The position numbers were made by a program, and so were the translations under genes. A stretch of DNA of 64,000 bases from the NCBI RefSeq assembly GCF_024713945.1, contig NC_134681.1, positions 310,001 through 374,000 of the forward strand. The letters are read 5' to 3'. This document shows, one piece after another, positions 1 through 14,800 of the stretch (within the stretch, counting starts at the first letter, position 1; each line of letters opens with the position of its first letter). The notes under the pieces are model-generated. The model did not search any database. It had not been told where the DNA came from and worked only from the letters and a program-made list of their open reading frames with translations. This DNA is from Dermatophagoides farinae. Its lineage: Eukaryota > Arthropoda > Arachnida > Sarcoptiformes > Pyroglyphidae.

Positions 1-140
1 TTATTGACTTCTCTTCGCAATTTAAGGACTTCGCGATTCAAATTATCGATTACTTTCATCATTTCATTCATATTTGATATATCACCAATCGAATCTGGAT
101 CAGTCTTTGTTATAACGTTTTTCGAACTGCCGCTTGACAT
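1..140 (-). CDS. 5' end of an unidentified coiled-coil protein gene (partial)
   Basis: Reading leftward from an ATG at 138-140 there is an open frame of 46 codons running off the window edge. It starts MSSGSSKNVITKTDPDS and passes into a charged stretch, MMKVIDNLNREVLKLRREVN, with heptad-like hydrophobic spacing typical of a coiled coil. The codons are more GC-rich and varied than the surrounding low-complexity DNA, which is the main reason to believe it is coding. I do not recognise the family. The gene is transcribed away from tomosyn, so 141-8,871 would be a divergent intergenic region, unless tomosyn's first exon lies further left. A chance open frame of this length is possible. Confidence 0.4.
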   Translation of the reverse strand, partial: MSSGSSKNVITKTDPDSIGDISNMNEMMKVIDNLNREVLKLRREVN

Positions 141-1872
141 CTTTATACTTTTATTTCGATAGTTGAACTTTTTAAATATGATAATCACAAATTTAATTTT
201 CATCCGAACGTTTAAAAAGAAAAAAAAATCAACGTCGGTGGTCACCAATATGTAGCGTATTCGATGACTACATTTATTCAACTGAATATCAAAATGCAAC
301 TCATCCCCACTCATCTGCTCGAATCGGGGTTAATCATTAATGACGTTATGACGCCACCACAAAACATTTTTATCATCATCATCATCGTCATCATCATCCA
401 TTAGAACTATGGCCATCCAGAACATTCAATGTCAATATTGTGTAATATAACTTGATTCTTTTCAGTTGAATGGTTAGTGGTTGGTATGAAGATGAAACTT
501 TTTAATTTTCGATTAGTGCTTCCGTTGAAAAAGATCACACACACACACGAAGCATTTACTGAGTAAACAAACAAACAAACAAATTCGATTTTTTTTTCAT
601 TCAATAATTTTGACAATAAATCATTCATCAATCATTTTGGCCACAGATTAGAATAACTGGTCAAATTAAATTCTATTGAAATTTGATTGCACTGTTTCTT
701 AAATGAATGGAAAAGTGAAATTAAAATTTGTTCAAATAGTCAAATATAAATTGCATCATTTTTTTTCTTCCATTCATTCATTCATTCATTCATCATTTTT
801 AATCGACGATAACGATGGAATTGTATTTCAAATGATGATGAAGCGTAGACAATTTTTTTCTATAGTTTACACATATTTTCAATTTAAAATTTGAAATGAA
901 TCTGCTGAATGAATACTATAATTGAATTAATTTGGTTCCATTTTAAAATTATTCAAACAACAAAATTATACATTTTTCGTTTTGGTTATATGTTTGGTTT
1001 TCAGTTTTCGTTTTCTATTTTTTTTTTTTTCGTTCATTCATTCATTCATTCATTCATTTATCAAGATTCAAATATATTGCTTTTCATTCAACAATAACGA
1101 CAACAACAACAACAACAGCAAAAAAAAAAACAAATTTAATTTTCCATTTTCTTATTTAGGCCACATTTTCAATTCATCATATATTCACTAATTCATTGCG
1201 TTTTGCTTTTTTTGTGATTGTGATTTGTAATTTTTTTTTCTCTTTACAAGAAACAAAACAAAACAAAAAAAAAATCATATTTCAAATGCAAAAAAAAAAT
1301 CAAGGCCGTAATGGCAACCAAAATGCCAAAAAAAAAACTGAAAACAGAAAAAATTGATGCTATGATTATAATGGAAAAAGAATGGATGATGATGGTTGGC
1401 CTGAAAGAAGCGCACATATATGAAATGAAAAATTTTGATTATCTCAATTTATTTGCCATTCTTTCCGATCCATCTCATCACCATCAGATTCTGTGTCTGT
1501 ATGTGTGTGTGTATAGCGGTTTTTTTTCTTGGTATCCCTGCAGCGATGGCAGTTTTTATTTATTGGTCTTAAACCCAAAAATATATAGTTTTTGAAACTT
1601 CATTTGTCCTAAACATTCAATCATAGAATGGAAAAAAATCTACAGAAAAAAGTTAATGTTTTTTTTCTTTTTATTTTTATTTTCATTTTTTTTTTTGAAT
1701 CCCAAGAAAAGGAGGTTGACATTTTTGTTGTTGTTTGCCGAGAAACAAACAAGTAAATACATACACAGAGAGAGTGAGTAAAAGAAAAAAAAATTGAAAT
1801 ATTTAAGAAACAAGACAACAAAAAATAAAATATCATGGCCATGTTGTTGTTGTTGTTGTTGTTTGTTGTTGC

Positions 1873-1914
<42 letters not shown>

Positions 1915-2514
1915 GTTGTTGTTGTTGTTGTTGTTGTTGGCTATAATAACTATTAATCACAATTTATGATTAAACTTTTGGTCATAGTAGCTGTAGCTGT
2001 GTGATTTAGCAGCCAGCCAGCCAGTCAGCCAGCTCACTGTCACGAAGATGTAAAATCTACAATGTAATGATTTATATTTTTTTCGGCATTTTTTGGTTTG
2101 TCCAGTCAAAAAAAAAAAATGACTTTGACTAAACTTTTTCTCTTTTAAAAAACCAACTTTATTATTATATCGGTTTTACTAACCATGATGATGATGATGA
2201 TGGAATATAAACAACAACAACAAAAGTTTTTTATTTTTTGCTGTCTGTTTTGTATTTTGTTTTCATTGAATGTATAGATTTACATACGGTAGATAAATAG
2301 ATTATGACAACAGATAAAAAATGAATGATTTTTTTTTTGATATAGATGATTTTGTCATCATTGTTTTAATTTCTGTGTATGTGTAAATGTGTGATTACGT
2401 AAAAAAAAAATTTCTAGCAAACATGATTCCATCATCACATTTTTTTTTCTTTGTTTGGATCAGATTTTGGAATCGAAATTTATATATTATAATGAAATTC
2501 CTTTTCATCATCTA

Positions 2515-2545
<31 letters not shown>

Positions 2546-5500
2546 ATGTAAAACAATATAACCAATGTCGATGAAAAGAGATATTGGTTATCTGTCAATC
2601 AAATTATAATAATATGATTTATTCAATAAACAACGATAACTGATAATTGTTGATATGAATTTGGAATTTCTCATCATAATGAATATACAATACAAATGCA
2701 ATAAATCAATATTGATTCAATCTGGTGATAAATCTAAACGAAAACGAAATTTCTTACCATCATTGTATACAGTTGTTCAGTTTCATTAATTCATGATTAA
2801 AATTCTTGTTATTTGTACACTGTGTGTATGTGTGTGTGTGTATCTAATAGATTAAATACATGATGATGATTATGATAAAATTCTGTGGTAGAAAAAAAAA
2901 TTCATTTAACAAAAACTTTATTATTTCTGATTATCTAAGTCAATAAATCAATTTGTATACACTTACACACATGCATCTAATCAATCAAATTAAATCCAAT
3001 TTCATTCTCTGTAATTTAATCTTCAATTTTATTATTATTCAAGAGTAATATGATAAGATGATTTAGTAGTATTAGTAGTAGTGGTGGTGGTAGTAATTTG
3101 ATTATTGAATAAAATTGAATCATTGCTATACAACATACAATTCTGACCTTTGAATGGATGTTTTTTTTCTTGTAATTTGTTTTTCTATTTTTTTCACTAT
3201 TAATTTTCATGTTTAGTCTTGAATGATCGATTATAACTCTTTTTTTCATACATTCACATTGGATGCAAAAAAAAATTGCAAATCGATTTTTTTTTTAGAT
3301 AGAATTTCTGTGTGTTTGTACGTGTGTGTATTCACTATTTATCAAAAACTAAACTAAACTAAATGAATGAATGAATGAAAAAAATTGAAAAACATCAACC
3401 ACGATGCATGATGATGATGAACAATTTTTTTATTTTATTTTTTTCATTCTCATAATTTCTTTTGTCATTTTTTTTGTTCGTATTCCTTTTCTTTTTTTTC
3501 TTGGTTCTTCATTCTGAATGATTCTATTTTTCAATTCATTTATGCAATTTTTGTTTTGTTTTGTTTTGTTCTATTCTGTTTTTTCGCTATTAATATATCG
3601 ATGAGAAATGAAAATAAAAAGAAATACTGTTTGGGGGGAGGATATCCAAATGCATGCATGTATGAATGTATTTAGTTTGATGCAAACAGAAAAGCGTACA
3701 AAATGAAAATGAAAATGAAAATGAAAAATCTACATTTTCAAACTCGTTTCTTTCATTTTTTTTTCTTCGTCATTCCATTCGTTCTTTTTTTTCATACATT
3801 CTCATTCTCAAAATCACATGATTATTTCCATACATGCCAATAAAAAAAAGTGAAGAATAAAATGAAAAATTCTGTTATTAAATAAAAATGAAATGAATGC
3901 AATAACAATTGATGATGATGATGATGATAAAAAAAAATCAAAATAATAGAAAATAATAATAATAATGGATCATAGAATCATATATGAATTCTATAATTCT
4001 ATATATGCGAATTTTATTCATGTTTTTTTTCATCGATCAATTTCGTTATTGATATTTTGTTTGGACCATCCCCTCCCCCCACTCTTCCCATCAAAAATTC
4101 ATCCTGTTTTTTTACTCTTTTTGTTTGGTATTCACTTTACCATTTCATGGATCATGGATTCATATTTCATCATCATCGTTATCGTCGAATGAAAATGTGA
4201 TGTGGATGACATTTTTTTTTTGGCTCCCCATTCCTTCTCGTCATCATATACAAAAAAAACACCAATGTTCGAATAAACGAATATCAATTTAATTGATTTG
4301 GTTTTTTTTCTGTTTGTTTGTTTGTTGGTGTGACTGTGAGAAAAAAAAACAACACAACACAACACAATACGATTTATATACTAAGGAATTTTATTTATTT
4401 TTTTGCTGTCATCATTGCTAAAAACGCAAAGAATCAAAGAAACAATATACAAACTTTAAAATGTGGAAAAAAATTCTCTTTTTTTGACTTATGATACTCA
4501 CACACGCAGACAATTATTGTTGTCATCATATGTATTCCAGGATTGTGTGTAACTGTGCCGAAAACACGAAACAATCATTTCCAAATTGAATGAAATAATA
4601 CCAATGCCATCCAATTGTAATGTTTTCTCAGTGGATAATGCTATTGGTTGAAATTTTTCACTTTTCAGAATAAAAATCTAGAATACAAAGAATAAAATGA
4701 CGAGTAGGGAAAAAAAATTTTATATAACCGATCTTGCTAATGATTGAATCAGAATTTGGATAGAAATGAATGAATGAATTTTCTTATTCTTATTCTTGCT
4801 TCATTTTTTTGTGTGTGTGTTTGTAGTTTATGCGGTCAAGCGATTATTGTTCGATCATTAGCTTCTCAGCTGGATTTTTTTTTTCGTTTGGTTCATTTCT
4901 GCTGAGACTATCATTATTATTATTATTATTACAACATATAATATTGTTTGCCATCATCTTGTCCATCATCATCATTTTATACATATTTGAGAAGCTTGTA
5001 TCGTACAAATTTCAACTTTTTTTCCGCTTGTATATATGCTTGTTTAGAATCCCGACTGTGTGTGTGTGTGTGTGGTCACATGAATCTTGTTATTTTATTT
5101 TGTTGTTTTGATATGTTTTTCTTTATGATATGATCCATGTCAGTAGATGTGGTCAGGCCATAGAAATTGTTTGTTTTTTTTGGAAAAAAAATCTTGATAA
5201 AAATATTGTCACACTACTACCATAATATAAAATTACCATACATCATTGCTTTGGTGGGCGAAGAATTTAAAAAAAAATTCAATAGAATAAAAGGTTTTGA
5301 ATCAATAATGGCCACATCATTCTTGATCACGATTGAATGATTATTCACAAAAAGATTTTTTTTGTGTGTTTACTTTGTTGAATGTATGTTTTTTTTTCTC
5401 TTACAACCAACTGGAACCAAAAAAAAAAAATATCAATTAGCAAAGCTTGAAAAGATTTTCTATGATTCCAGGACTAATTTTTTCGTTGCCACATTCATTA

Positions 5501-8500
5501 TTTTGTTTGATATACATATACAAAATCATGTTTCACATGAAAAATCAATTCACCTGATTTTTTATAGATTGAAGTTTGGTTTTTTTTGTTACTCTCATTT
5601 TTTCATTGAGATCATAAACTTTTGCCTATTGGGCATCATCATCATCATCATCATCATCAAACAAAAAATGAAAAGAAAATAGAAAAAAATCATCATCTAT
5701 CGCTTGAACCAAAAGAAAAAACTGTAATGACATTTTTTTTTCTTGCTTCAAGGTTTTTATTATCCACATAATTTAATGAATAATAATTTTCTTTCACTCC
5801 CAATTAATCATCAATTCGTTCATTTTAATTATAAACACCCAAATAACATAATGACGAAATAATAATCATAATAATAATGTCAATGGTTTTTCTCCCCATT
5901 AGACCATGACTGAATATGAATATGATAAAATTTCAATTCAATATTTTGTCTATATATAATGAGTGTATGGGTGTTTTTTGGTTAACAAAAAAAAAATCAT
6001 CTTCATTTACCACCAAAAAAATAGATCTGATACTTGACATGAATTTTGAATAAATCGAAATATATGAATTCCATTTTAATATGATTTGGTTGTCGTTTTG
6101 TAGAAACATTTTTTTTTCATTGATATTGGATATTTATATATAAATCTATTAATTTCAATATTGTAACCATTAAAAATTTACTTTTGGTTCGGAAAAGATT
6201 GGAAAAAATCGAAAAAATAAACCGAAAAAAATTATTACAAATGGCCAAATGTTTGATATTCATGTATCGTTGTTGTTATATGAATATTTTCCGGTCAAAT
6301 GTAATTTCTTTTCCCTTCACTCACACACACACACACACACGCAAATACAATTTACCTTTGAGAATTTCGAAATGTCAATTGGATTTTTTTCATTCATTCA
6401 TTCATTGACATTTACGAATGAAACAAAAAATTATGTGATTTTTTTTCCACTACATTAAAAAAAATTGTTGATACTTAAATAGTCATGTTTTCTCTCATTT
6501 CACCAGAAAAAAAAGACAGAAATGAAATGAAAAGTCAAAATAAAATCAAAAAAAAAAAAAAATTTTTCTACTTGTTCGTGTGTTATTTATGAACGAGAAA
6601 ATGAGGCCTGACATTTTTTTTTATTCTGACATTCTTTCACACATCAGGTATGAATTTCACTCACTGAAATGAATGGATGGACTTTATTATTGGTTCAAAA
6701 AAAAAACAAAATGCTGAAAATCCTTGTACACCATTTGTATGATGATATTTTTTTCCTGGTTGATGTTTTTTTTTTTTTTTTTTTTTTGTAAATTGTTTTT
6801 TTATTTCTCTCTCGCACCCATAATAACAACACTATAGTGACACTTTTTTTGGTAAGAATTTTTTTTTTAAGACAAAAAAATATGAATTTTTTTTCCAAAT
6901 TCCTTTCCATTGCCCATCATCATCATCGTCATCATCATTGTAGTTAACGGATGCGGAAAAATAGCAGTTAGTTATGTTTTTTTTCTGTTTGTTTGTTTTA
7001 TTTTATTTTCTGGTTTTATCTCCTTTTTTTCAAATAATGTGTGTATGTAAAATTGAATGTAACAAACCAGGTTAAAATAGAAAATATTCAACAACAACAT
7101 TGATGAAATGATGCGATGAAATTTTGTTTTTTTCTGTTTTTTTTTGGTTGTTTTTATATAGATAAATGTTGTTTTTTTTCTGTATACGTAAAATGATGTT
7201 GTTTGAACATTTTCTGGTTGAATGCTCATAATCATCATCATCATGGTCGTTATGGAGAAGAAGAAAAAAATTCTGTTAACGAGAATATTAAGTAATGGTA
7301 AAGAGAGAGAGAGAGAGAGAGAGCACTGGTTAAGCATTCAAGTCTTTTTACCCATGGCCATAGCAAAAAACCGAAAAAAAATGTACAGGTGTCTCTGTTT
7401 TTTTTCGTTGGATGAAGAATAAAAAAATTTTTTCTTCGACCGGGCCCAATAAATATACAGGAAACTGTGCATGAGAAGAAACCAGAAGTTGTGATGATGG
7501 CAAAATAAAAAAAAAAAAACTTTATGCTGAAAAAGTTGCATGAATTTTCTGTTGATTTCAGATATACGTTATTTTTTTTTATTTTACATTTACAGCAAGA
7601 ATAACGAATAATAATAATAAACGGTGCTAAACGCACACACACACACACACAAAAACACACGATATTTGCATACAAAATTAATTTTTTTTTCTTGTCCAAA
7701 CTTGAAAATAAACAAGAAGCAGAAAAAAAATGAAATAAAAAAATCAAATACATCCTTTGTATTCTATAACTGGAACCAGACTCACACACACACACACACT
7801 TACATTGCACATAAAATTGCCAGTGTTGAAACACACGGATTATGATGATGATGGTGATGAATTCATTTTCTCACTTATTTTTTTGGTCATTTTTTTCTAC
7901 ATAATATTCATATATATATACAAAGCATCAGTTACTCGATTTATGAAATTATCATTATTTGTACACTTTCTTATGGTGACAAATCATCATTATTCTGTAT
8001 GTAAAACAAACAAGTTTGTAAGAAATGGGATTAATTTTTATAATGAAAAAAAAATGAAGAAGAAATTATAGAGAATTCAATGAAAGGCAAAAAAATCCTT
8101 GTGTGTGTGTGTTACTATGGCGAATTTGTTAATTCATGCTTGTTCACTGTAATTTAATGAAATTGAAAAGGGTTAGCATTTTCTTACGAAATTAAATGAA
8201 AACTTAGATTAGATGAAAAAAAAAGAAAACATTCAAAGAACAAGTTGGATTTTTTTTTCCTTTTTTATTTGGAAAATGCCAAGAAATACTATAACCGACC
8301 GAATACAAGAATATATATTTTATATATATCTAGACTGAAAAAAGAGTAAAGAAAAAAAAATTTTTTCATCCATACAATTTCATTCATTAATGGTTCGTGA
8401 TGATCACCATGATCACATATTTATGTTCAACAGAATTTTATTTCTTTTTTTTCTTCCATCATGATTATAATGATGATGATGAATAGTAGAATTTTCATTG

Positions 8501-8871
8501 TCTAGACTGGCATAAACAAACACCCACACACACACACCCATACACACGCAAGCACCCTTCTTTATCGTCATCATAATAACAGAATTATCATTAAAATGAA
8601 ATTCAAATCGGAATAATCACCATGCTTTACACATCTAATTCTTATTCTATTGTTCACTAAATATTTGATATTTCTAAAATTTCGAAAAGAAATCGATTAC
8701 ATATTCACCATTTATCAATCGTTTTATTGAAAACTTTTTTTGTTTCGTTTATTTGTTCAAACAAGAAATCTGATATACATTACACACATATTCTATAAAT
8801 AAATTCACCTACTAATCTTGTATCATCATTCTTTATTCTTCTTGTTCTTTTTTTTCCTAAATAATTTGTAG
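141..8871. other. Long low-complexity non-coding stretch upstream of the first tomosyn exon found
   Basis: I see no convincing exon here on either strand. The open frames present are translations of poly-T, (CA)n, (ATC)n and (CAA)n tracts. Notable simple repeats are (GTT)n at about 1,843-1,938, (GT)n at about 2,516-2,544, poly-T at about 6,770-6,787 and (GA)n at about 7,302-7,323. Tomosyn's promoter and N-terminal exon may lie here or left of the window. I looked for a start followed by the family's basic 'VLDG' N-terminus and did not find it. Confidence 0.6.
1843..1938. repeat. (GTT)n microsatellite
   Basis: Nearly uninterrupted TTG/GTT triplets over about 95 bp, with a few interruptions such as GTTTG and GCTG. 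The minus strand reads as poly-Gln and poly-Asn in different frames, which explains the apparent open frame there. Confidence 0.9.
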
Positions 8872-11800
8872 ATTGTTCAACATGGTTTCCCATATCAGCC
8901 TACATCGATTGCATTCGATCCAATACAACGGTTAATTGCAATTGGATCGAAAAATGGTTCACTACGAATGTAAGTCAAAATGAAACAAACAAGAACAACA
9001 ACAAAAAAAAATTTCATAGGAATGAGAAAACACACTAGTTTGATGAAAACTTTTCTTTCCAATTTGTTCAACCAAAAAAAAAAACCGAAACAAAATCTCA
9101 TCTATCTATCTAATAATGTATTACCTAGAACAAAACAAAAATGATGATGATGATGAATCCAGATAAGTTCACAATGACACCACTATCACAGTATTCATCA
9201 TGATTATTGATGATTCAAATTCAGTGTTTGAACTAAAAATAAAAATAAAAATAAAAAAAAAGAAAAGAAATTCCGGTTTAAAGTTTCAATAATTTATTTA
9301 TCGTATTTTTCATTTTTCTCATTTTCATTTCTTATAAACACAATGATTGACATCCATCGTCCTCGTTTTTGGTGTGAATCTTATCAAATTCCAATCAAAA
9401 TGAATAACAACAACAACAACAACAACAAAAGTCTGGGACGTCCAGGAGTCGACATCAGTCTTCGTCATGTAACCGAATTTGCTGTATTGCAAATCATTTT
9501 CATTATTAATGAGGTAAATTTATAATGTATAACATTTAAATTGTAAAAAAAATACTAAAATAGTGAACATGAGAGGATTCTTTTCTATAAATAGTGGTAA
9601 ATCCAACAAAACGAAAAAAAATGATTGAAAGATCCATTTGGAATAATAATGATAACATGATTCCCACACACACACACACACGCACACAAACACTGGTGCG
9701 TTTTTGGGGATAAACTGAAATCCATCATGGCCAAAGATTTCGTGATTAAGAATAGAAAAAGAATAACCTCAAAAAATTGTGCATTCGTGTGTGTGTGTGT
9801 GTGTGGCCCTTGTATGAAAATATTCATATTAGTTTTTTTTTATTTGATTAGCTTTGACAAACAAAAAACAACGGCTAAGTAGTCAAAACGAATTTTCTCT
9901 TGCACAGGAAAAAAAATTTAACGAGAAAAATTAATGAATTAAACCAACAGAATAGAGAGAGAGAGAGAGAGCGAGAGAGATGATGTGCATTCCAAATATG
10001 ACACACGCGATGGCCATGATATGATATCCATATAATAATGTCAGAGAATCGGTTTAATTTTTTATTATAATCATTTAACAACAACAACAAGTATAACCAA
10101 TTATATTATCAGGTCAAGAATTTTTTTTTGTTTTGTTTTTGTTTTTTCATCATCATGATTCATGAAACAATGATGTTCATCTTTTCGATTCTGGAATGTT
10201 TATAAATATAAACGCTAATAATAATGATGATCGATCCATTCACATAGTACATTCGATAAAGACGCACACACACACAGATTGTTATTTTTTTTTGTCGCCT
10301 TTTTGATTGTTGATTTTAATTAACAGTGAAATTTTTTTCTCTCTTTCTCTTTTCTACATTCGTTTATAATTAATGATGATGATGATGATGATATCTATGA
10401 AATTTAGGGCCAATTAATAACCGTTTGTGCCGATGATAGTATTCATCTTTGGAATCTTCGAAATAAATCACCAGAAATTGTCCATTCACTCAAGTTTCAA
10501 AAAGAAAGGTATTATTATTATTGATATTTTGGTATTGATTTGCAAAAATTTTTCAATAATCTTTCATTTGTATATCATTAGGATTTCTTATTGCCATCTA
10601 GCATTTCAAAGTAAATGGATGTATATTGGTACAGAAAGAGGCAATGTTTATGTTGTCAATATCGACACATTTGCCATGTCTGGTTATGTTATAAATTGGA
10701 ATAAAGCAATCGAAATGTTTGTTATAATAATTGCATATATATTCTTAAAAGACTGATTGATTGATTTATTGATCTTTTCACTTTTTGTTTGTTTGTTTGT
10801 TTGTTTGTCTGCATAATGATAAAGATCTCGTAAAACACATCCTGGTTCAATCATTCATCTAAGCGATTGTCCAATTGATTCAAATAAGGTAAGCACGATT
10901 ATCATCATAACAAAAACAGCAAAAAATGATTGATTGATAAATAATTTATTGAATATTTGATCATCATTATCATACAAATAGCTATTAATTGGATATGAAT
11001 CCGGTAGTATTGTTTTATGGGATTTACGTAATAAAAGTGCCGATTTTCGTCATAATTATCCGGAAGGAATACTATCCATTTCATGGCATAGTGAAGGTAG
11101 ACAATTTATTTGTAGCCATGCTGATGGTAGTCTTAGTACATGGAACCTTAAAGCCGGTTCTAGGCCTCAATCATCAATCTTTCCACATGGTTTGTGCAAA
11201 AAAAAAAAAAAAAAAATTTCTCATTTCTAATATTCAATTATTCATTAACATTTGCTTTTTTTTATTAATGGCAAAAAAAAAAATCAGCCAAATCAGGTGA
11301 TCCAAAATCCGAACTATGTTCGAAAATACCAAAAGTTGAATGGCGTACATCACGTACTGGTGATGCTTATATTATGTTTTCCGGTGGTCTTATTGTTGGC
11401 AATGGTGGTGGTGGTGGTGGTGTTGGTGGTAGTGATAGTGCCAATACTAAACAAGTATTGACTGTAATTCATGGCAAATCAACAACAGTTTTGGAAATGG
11501 AACATGATATCATTGATTTTATAACCTTGTGTGAATCGCCTTATGAAGCTGATTTTAATGATCCATATGCCATAGTTGTTTTACTTAGCAATGATCTAGT
11601 GGTAGTTAATCTTCAACAACCTGGGTTAGTTTCCAAATTGTTTTTTTTCTCTTTCTTCTTCTTTTTTTTTGTCCAACAACGTTACTATGACAATAATTTT
11701 TTTTTCAATTATTCTATTCAATTGTTTTCATGTCTATATATATACAAAAAAAAATCAACGACAGTTATCCTTGTTTTACGAATCCATATCCAATGGATTT

Positions 11801-14800
11801 ACATGAATCACCGGTGACCTATTGTTATTATTTGGCAAATTGTCCACCTGATCTTATACATGCATTTTATACGGTTGGACAAAAATCAAACAAACGTAGT
11901 GGTATGTTGGAACGTGATTGGCCCATAAATGGTGGTGAATGGGGAAGTTCAACAGTAAGCTATCCAGAGATTATAATCACTGGGTAAGTTATTGCCTTTT
12001 TTTCATTTATCTAGAATAATAATCTAGTATAAATGATCAAAGATTATCATCATCATTTGATTTAAAATATGAACATTTTCTTTCACTATTCAATATCTAA
12101 TACTATCTATCTTTACATATTTATAGTCATGCTGATGGTTCATTAAAATTCTGGGATGCATCGGCAGTAAATTTGCAAATATTATATAAACTAAAAACAG
12201 CCAAATTATTTGAAAAGCCAAGACTCATAAATAGCAGCCAAAGTTCTAATAATAATAATAATAATCAAAATAATAACAATAGCAACAATAATAATGTTGG
12301 TTCCAACAATAATAACAACAGCAACAACAACAACAATACGACAAATAATAACGGAACGTCCGAAATGGAAGATTTATTTGCCATTGAATTTCTAACATTT
12401 TCTGCTGAAAATCGTGTACTATGTGTTGCAGGAGCTTCGTCACAAGTGATTGTATTCCGTTTCAGCAAACAAGAAGCTCAATCTGAAATAACAGTTAAGT
12501 TGGTTAACATGCACACACACACACACACACACACATTCGCACAATCACAGAAAGAAAGGAAATTCCACCAATACAATTGCTTAATTCAATCAACTTGATT
12601 GTTTTTGTTGTTGTTATTTCGAAGATAACTTGGAACTTTTTTTTCGCTTCTCTAATTTCTTTTTTTTTCTTTTTTTTTTATTTCATTCTAATCAATGAAT
12701 AAATGATTGGAATCAAATTCAATCTAGGTTATTGAAGTGCCAATGAATTATGATGAAATTGATCCACAATCGGATAGCGAAATTTTATCTGGTGCCTCGG
12801 CATTATTACATAAAGCCGATACACATGATCCTATGGCTTATTATCCATTAAAAGCTCGCACAGGTCATCATAAACGATTATCCGGTTTTCAGGCCGAAGT
12901 CATTTGTCTTAGTCCTTGGATTGATCGTAAAACACCGCCATATCGAATAACATCAATGAGTTATAATATGCACGCTAGTCTGTATGTATAATCATGATTG
13001 AATGAAATTATTCAATTATACATTTTTATTGCAGTTTTGCATATGGTACCGAAAATAGTTTAGTCATCATTGATCTTGTTCAAAAAAGTATCGTGTTAAA
13101 TGTTTCCACTGCATCACTTTATGGTATATATATGATATTGATTTTAATTATTGTCTAATGAGATAATAATTAATTAACTAATCATTGTTGTTGTTACCAA
13201 TAATTAAAAAAAAGGTACAAGTGATCCGTATCAAAGAACAAGAACAAAACGCTGTACATCTGCAGGACCACATTCAAAAGAATCAAGTGATCATAATAAT
13301 GAACATCGTAATGATGTTGATCGTTGTCGTTCACCAATCACCAATGAAAATGTGAGTAATTCTTTGAACAAAAACATTTCTAGATTTACAAATGATGGAT
13401 AAACAAAAAAAAAAATATTTTGCTTGCTTGATTTAATACTTGATCATTTGGAATCAAAAAAAAATGATGATGATGATGAAAATAATTATATTGACATTTA
13501 TTATCATCATTAATTGATTGATGAAACAAAATTCTTAATTCTGAATATATATATCTCTTGTTAGGCATGTGCTTAACAAGAAAACTCTTTGAAAACAAAA
13601 TGTAATACTTGATTCTATTCTATTCTTTTATGTCTTGTCAAAAAAAAAAGAATAAGAATAAGAATCATCATCAGCTACACGCACACACATACATACATAC
13701 ATAATGCATAATACAATGAAAAATATTAGAATCAAGTGAATGTGAATGAATGAACTCAATTGTATGTCCATGTATTGCTAAGATTATCATCATCATCATT
13801 ATCATTGTATTCTACATTATTATTATTATTATTAATGGCTACTTGCAGCAAGTAGTTGTCAAATAATCTTAATGCAACAAAATTAGTACAACAACAATAG
13901 AATAGAACAATGATGATGATGATGATGATGATGTTTCAAAAAATATGAAACATAAATTGCGCCGAATCATTTTTTTTCCTTTCTGGATAGAATTGTTGTT
14001 GTTGTTGTTGTTACCATTATTATTATTATCATCATCATCATCATCATTGCTATTGATCGTATCGTTTTTTTTCTCTCTATTCTCTAACATTAATAGCCTA
14101 GTTTTCATTTTATTTCTATTGATGTTTTTCTTTTTCTATTCTGTCTTGAACACATGATGTTTTGATGACATTGATGTGGTTGCACATACATTTCTATATA
14201 TATATTTATATATATGTGTGTGTATAAATTATATATTCCATTGTCCATTTTCACCATTCGACCAATCCATTATACAGAGAATAAGAATAGGAAGAGAAAA
14301 AAAACACGATATGCTTAACAGTTTCATTCATTCATTTATTCTTCAAGTTAACCATAGTAGATAACAAGACGGATGGTTACATAGATAAATTTAGCAAAAA
14401 AAGAAAAATAAAAAACAAATAAATGTTACTTAAATACGGGAAACAAAGAAAAAAAAATATCGTCACTAGAATTGTCAAGAAAGAAAAATGAACCTAGAAA
14501 TGTATGTACGAAAAACACTAAATACTAAATATAGCAAAAAAAAAGAACAAGAATTGAATTTCTTGAAAGTCTTTCTTGACAATGTTTTTTTTTTTTTTTT
14601 TTTTTTTTGATGATAATGATGATTGGTGTTTGAATGAAGCCAAAACAAAAAAAATATAAATTTTATTACAGTAGAAGGAGTATGATTCTTCTGTGTGTGG
14701 GCGTTTTTGGTGAAACTTATAAATGCCATGTTTTGGCCAGAAAAAAAACGAATTTCTACAATTCATTTTATCATCAATATTATTCCATCATCATCATCAT

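Noticed and set aside
1311-1595. Plus-strand open frame of 94 codons
   Set aside because: Composition is that of translated A-rich and GAT/TGTG repeats. There are no splice signals or family motifs.
1640-1960. Minus-strand poly-Gln/poly-Asn open frame
   Set aside because: It is the (GTT)n microsatellite read in frame, with poly-T-derived Phe/Lys flanks.
7250-7834. 194-codon minus-strand open frame
   Set aside because: Made of (CA)n, (GA)n and poly-A/T translations (CVCVC, SLSLS, FFFF). No conserved domain or splice context.
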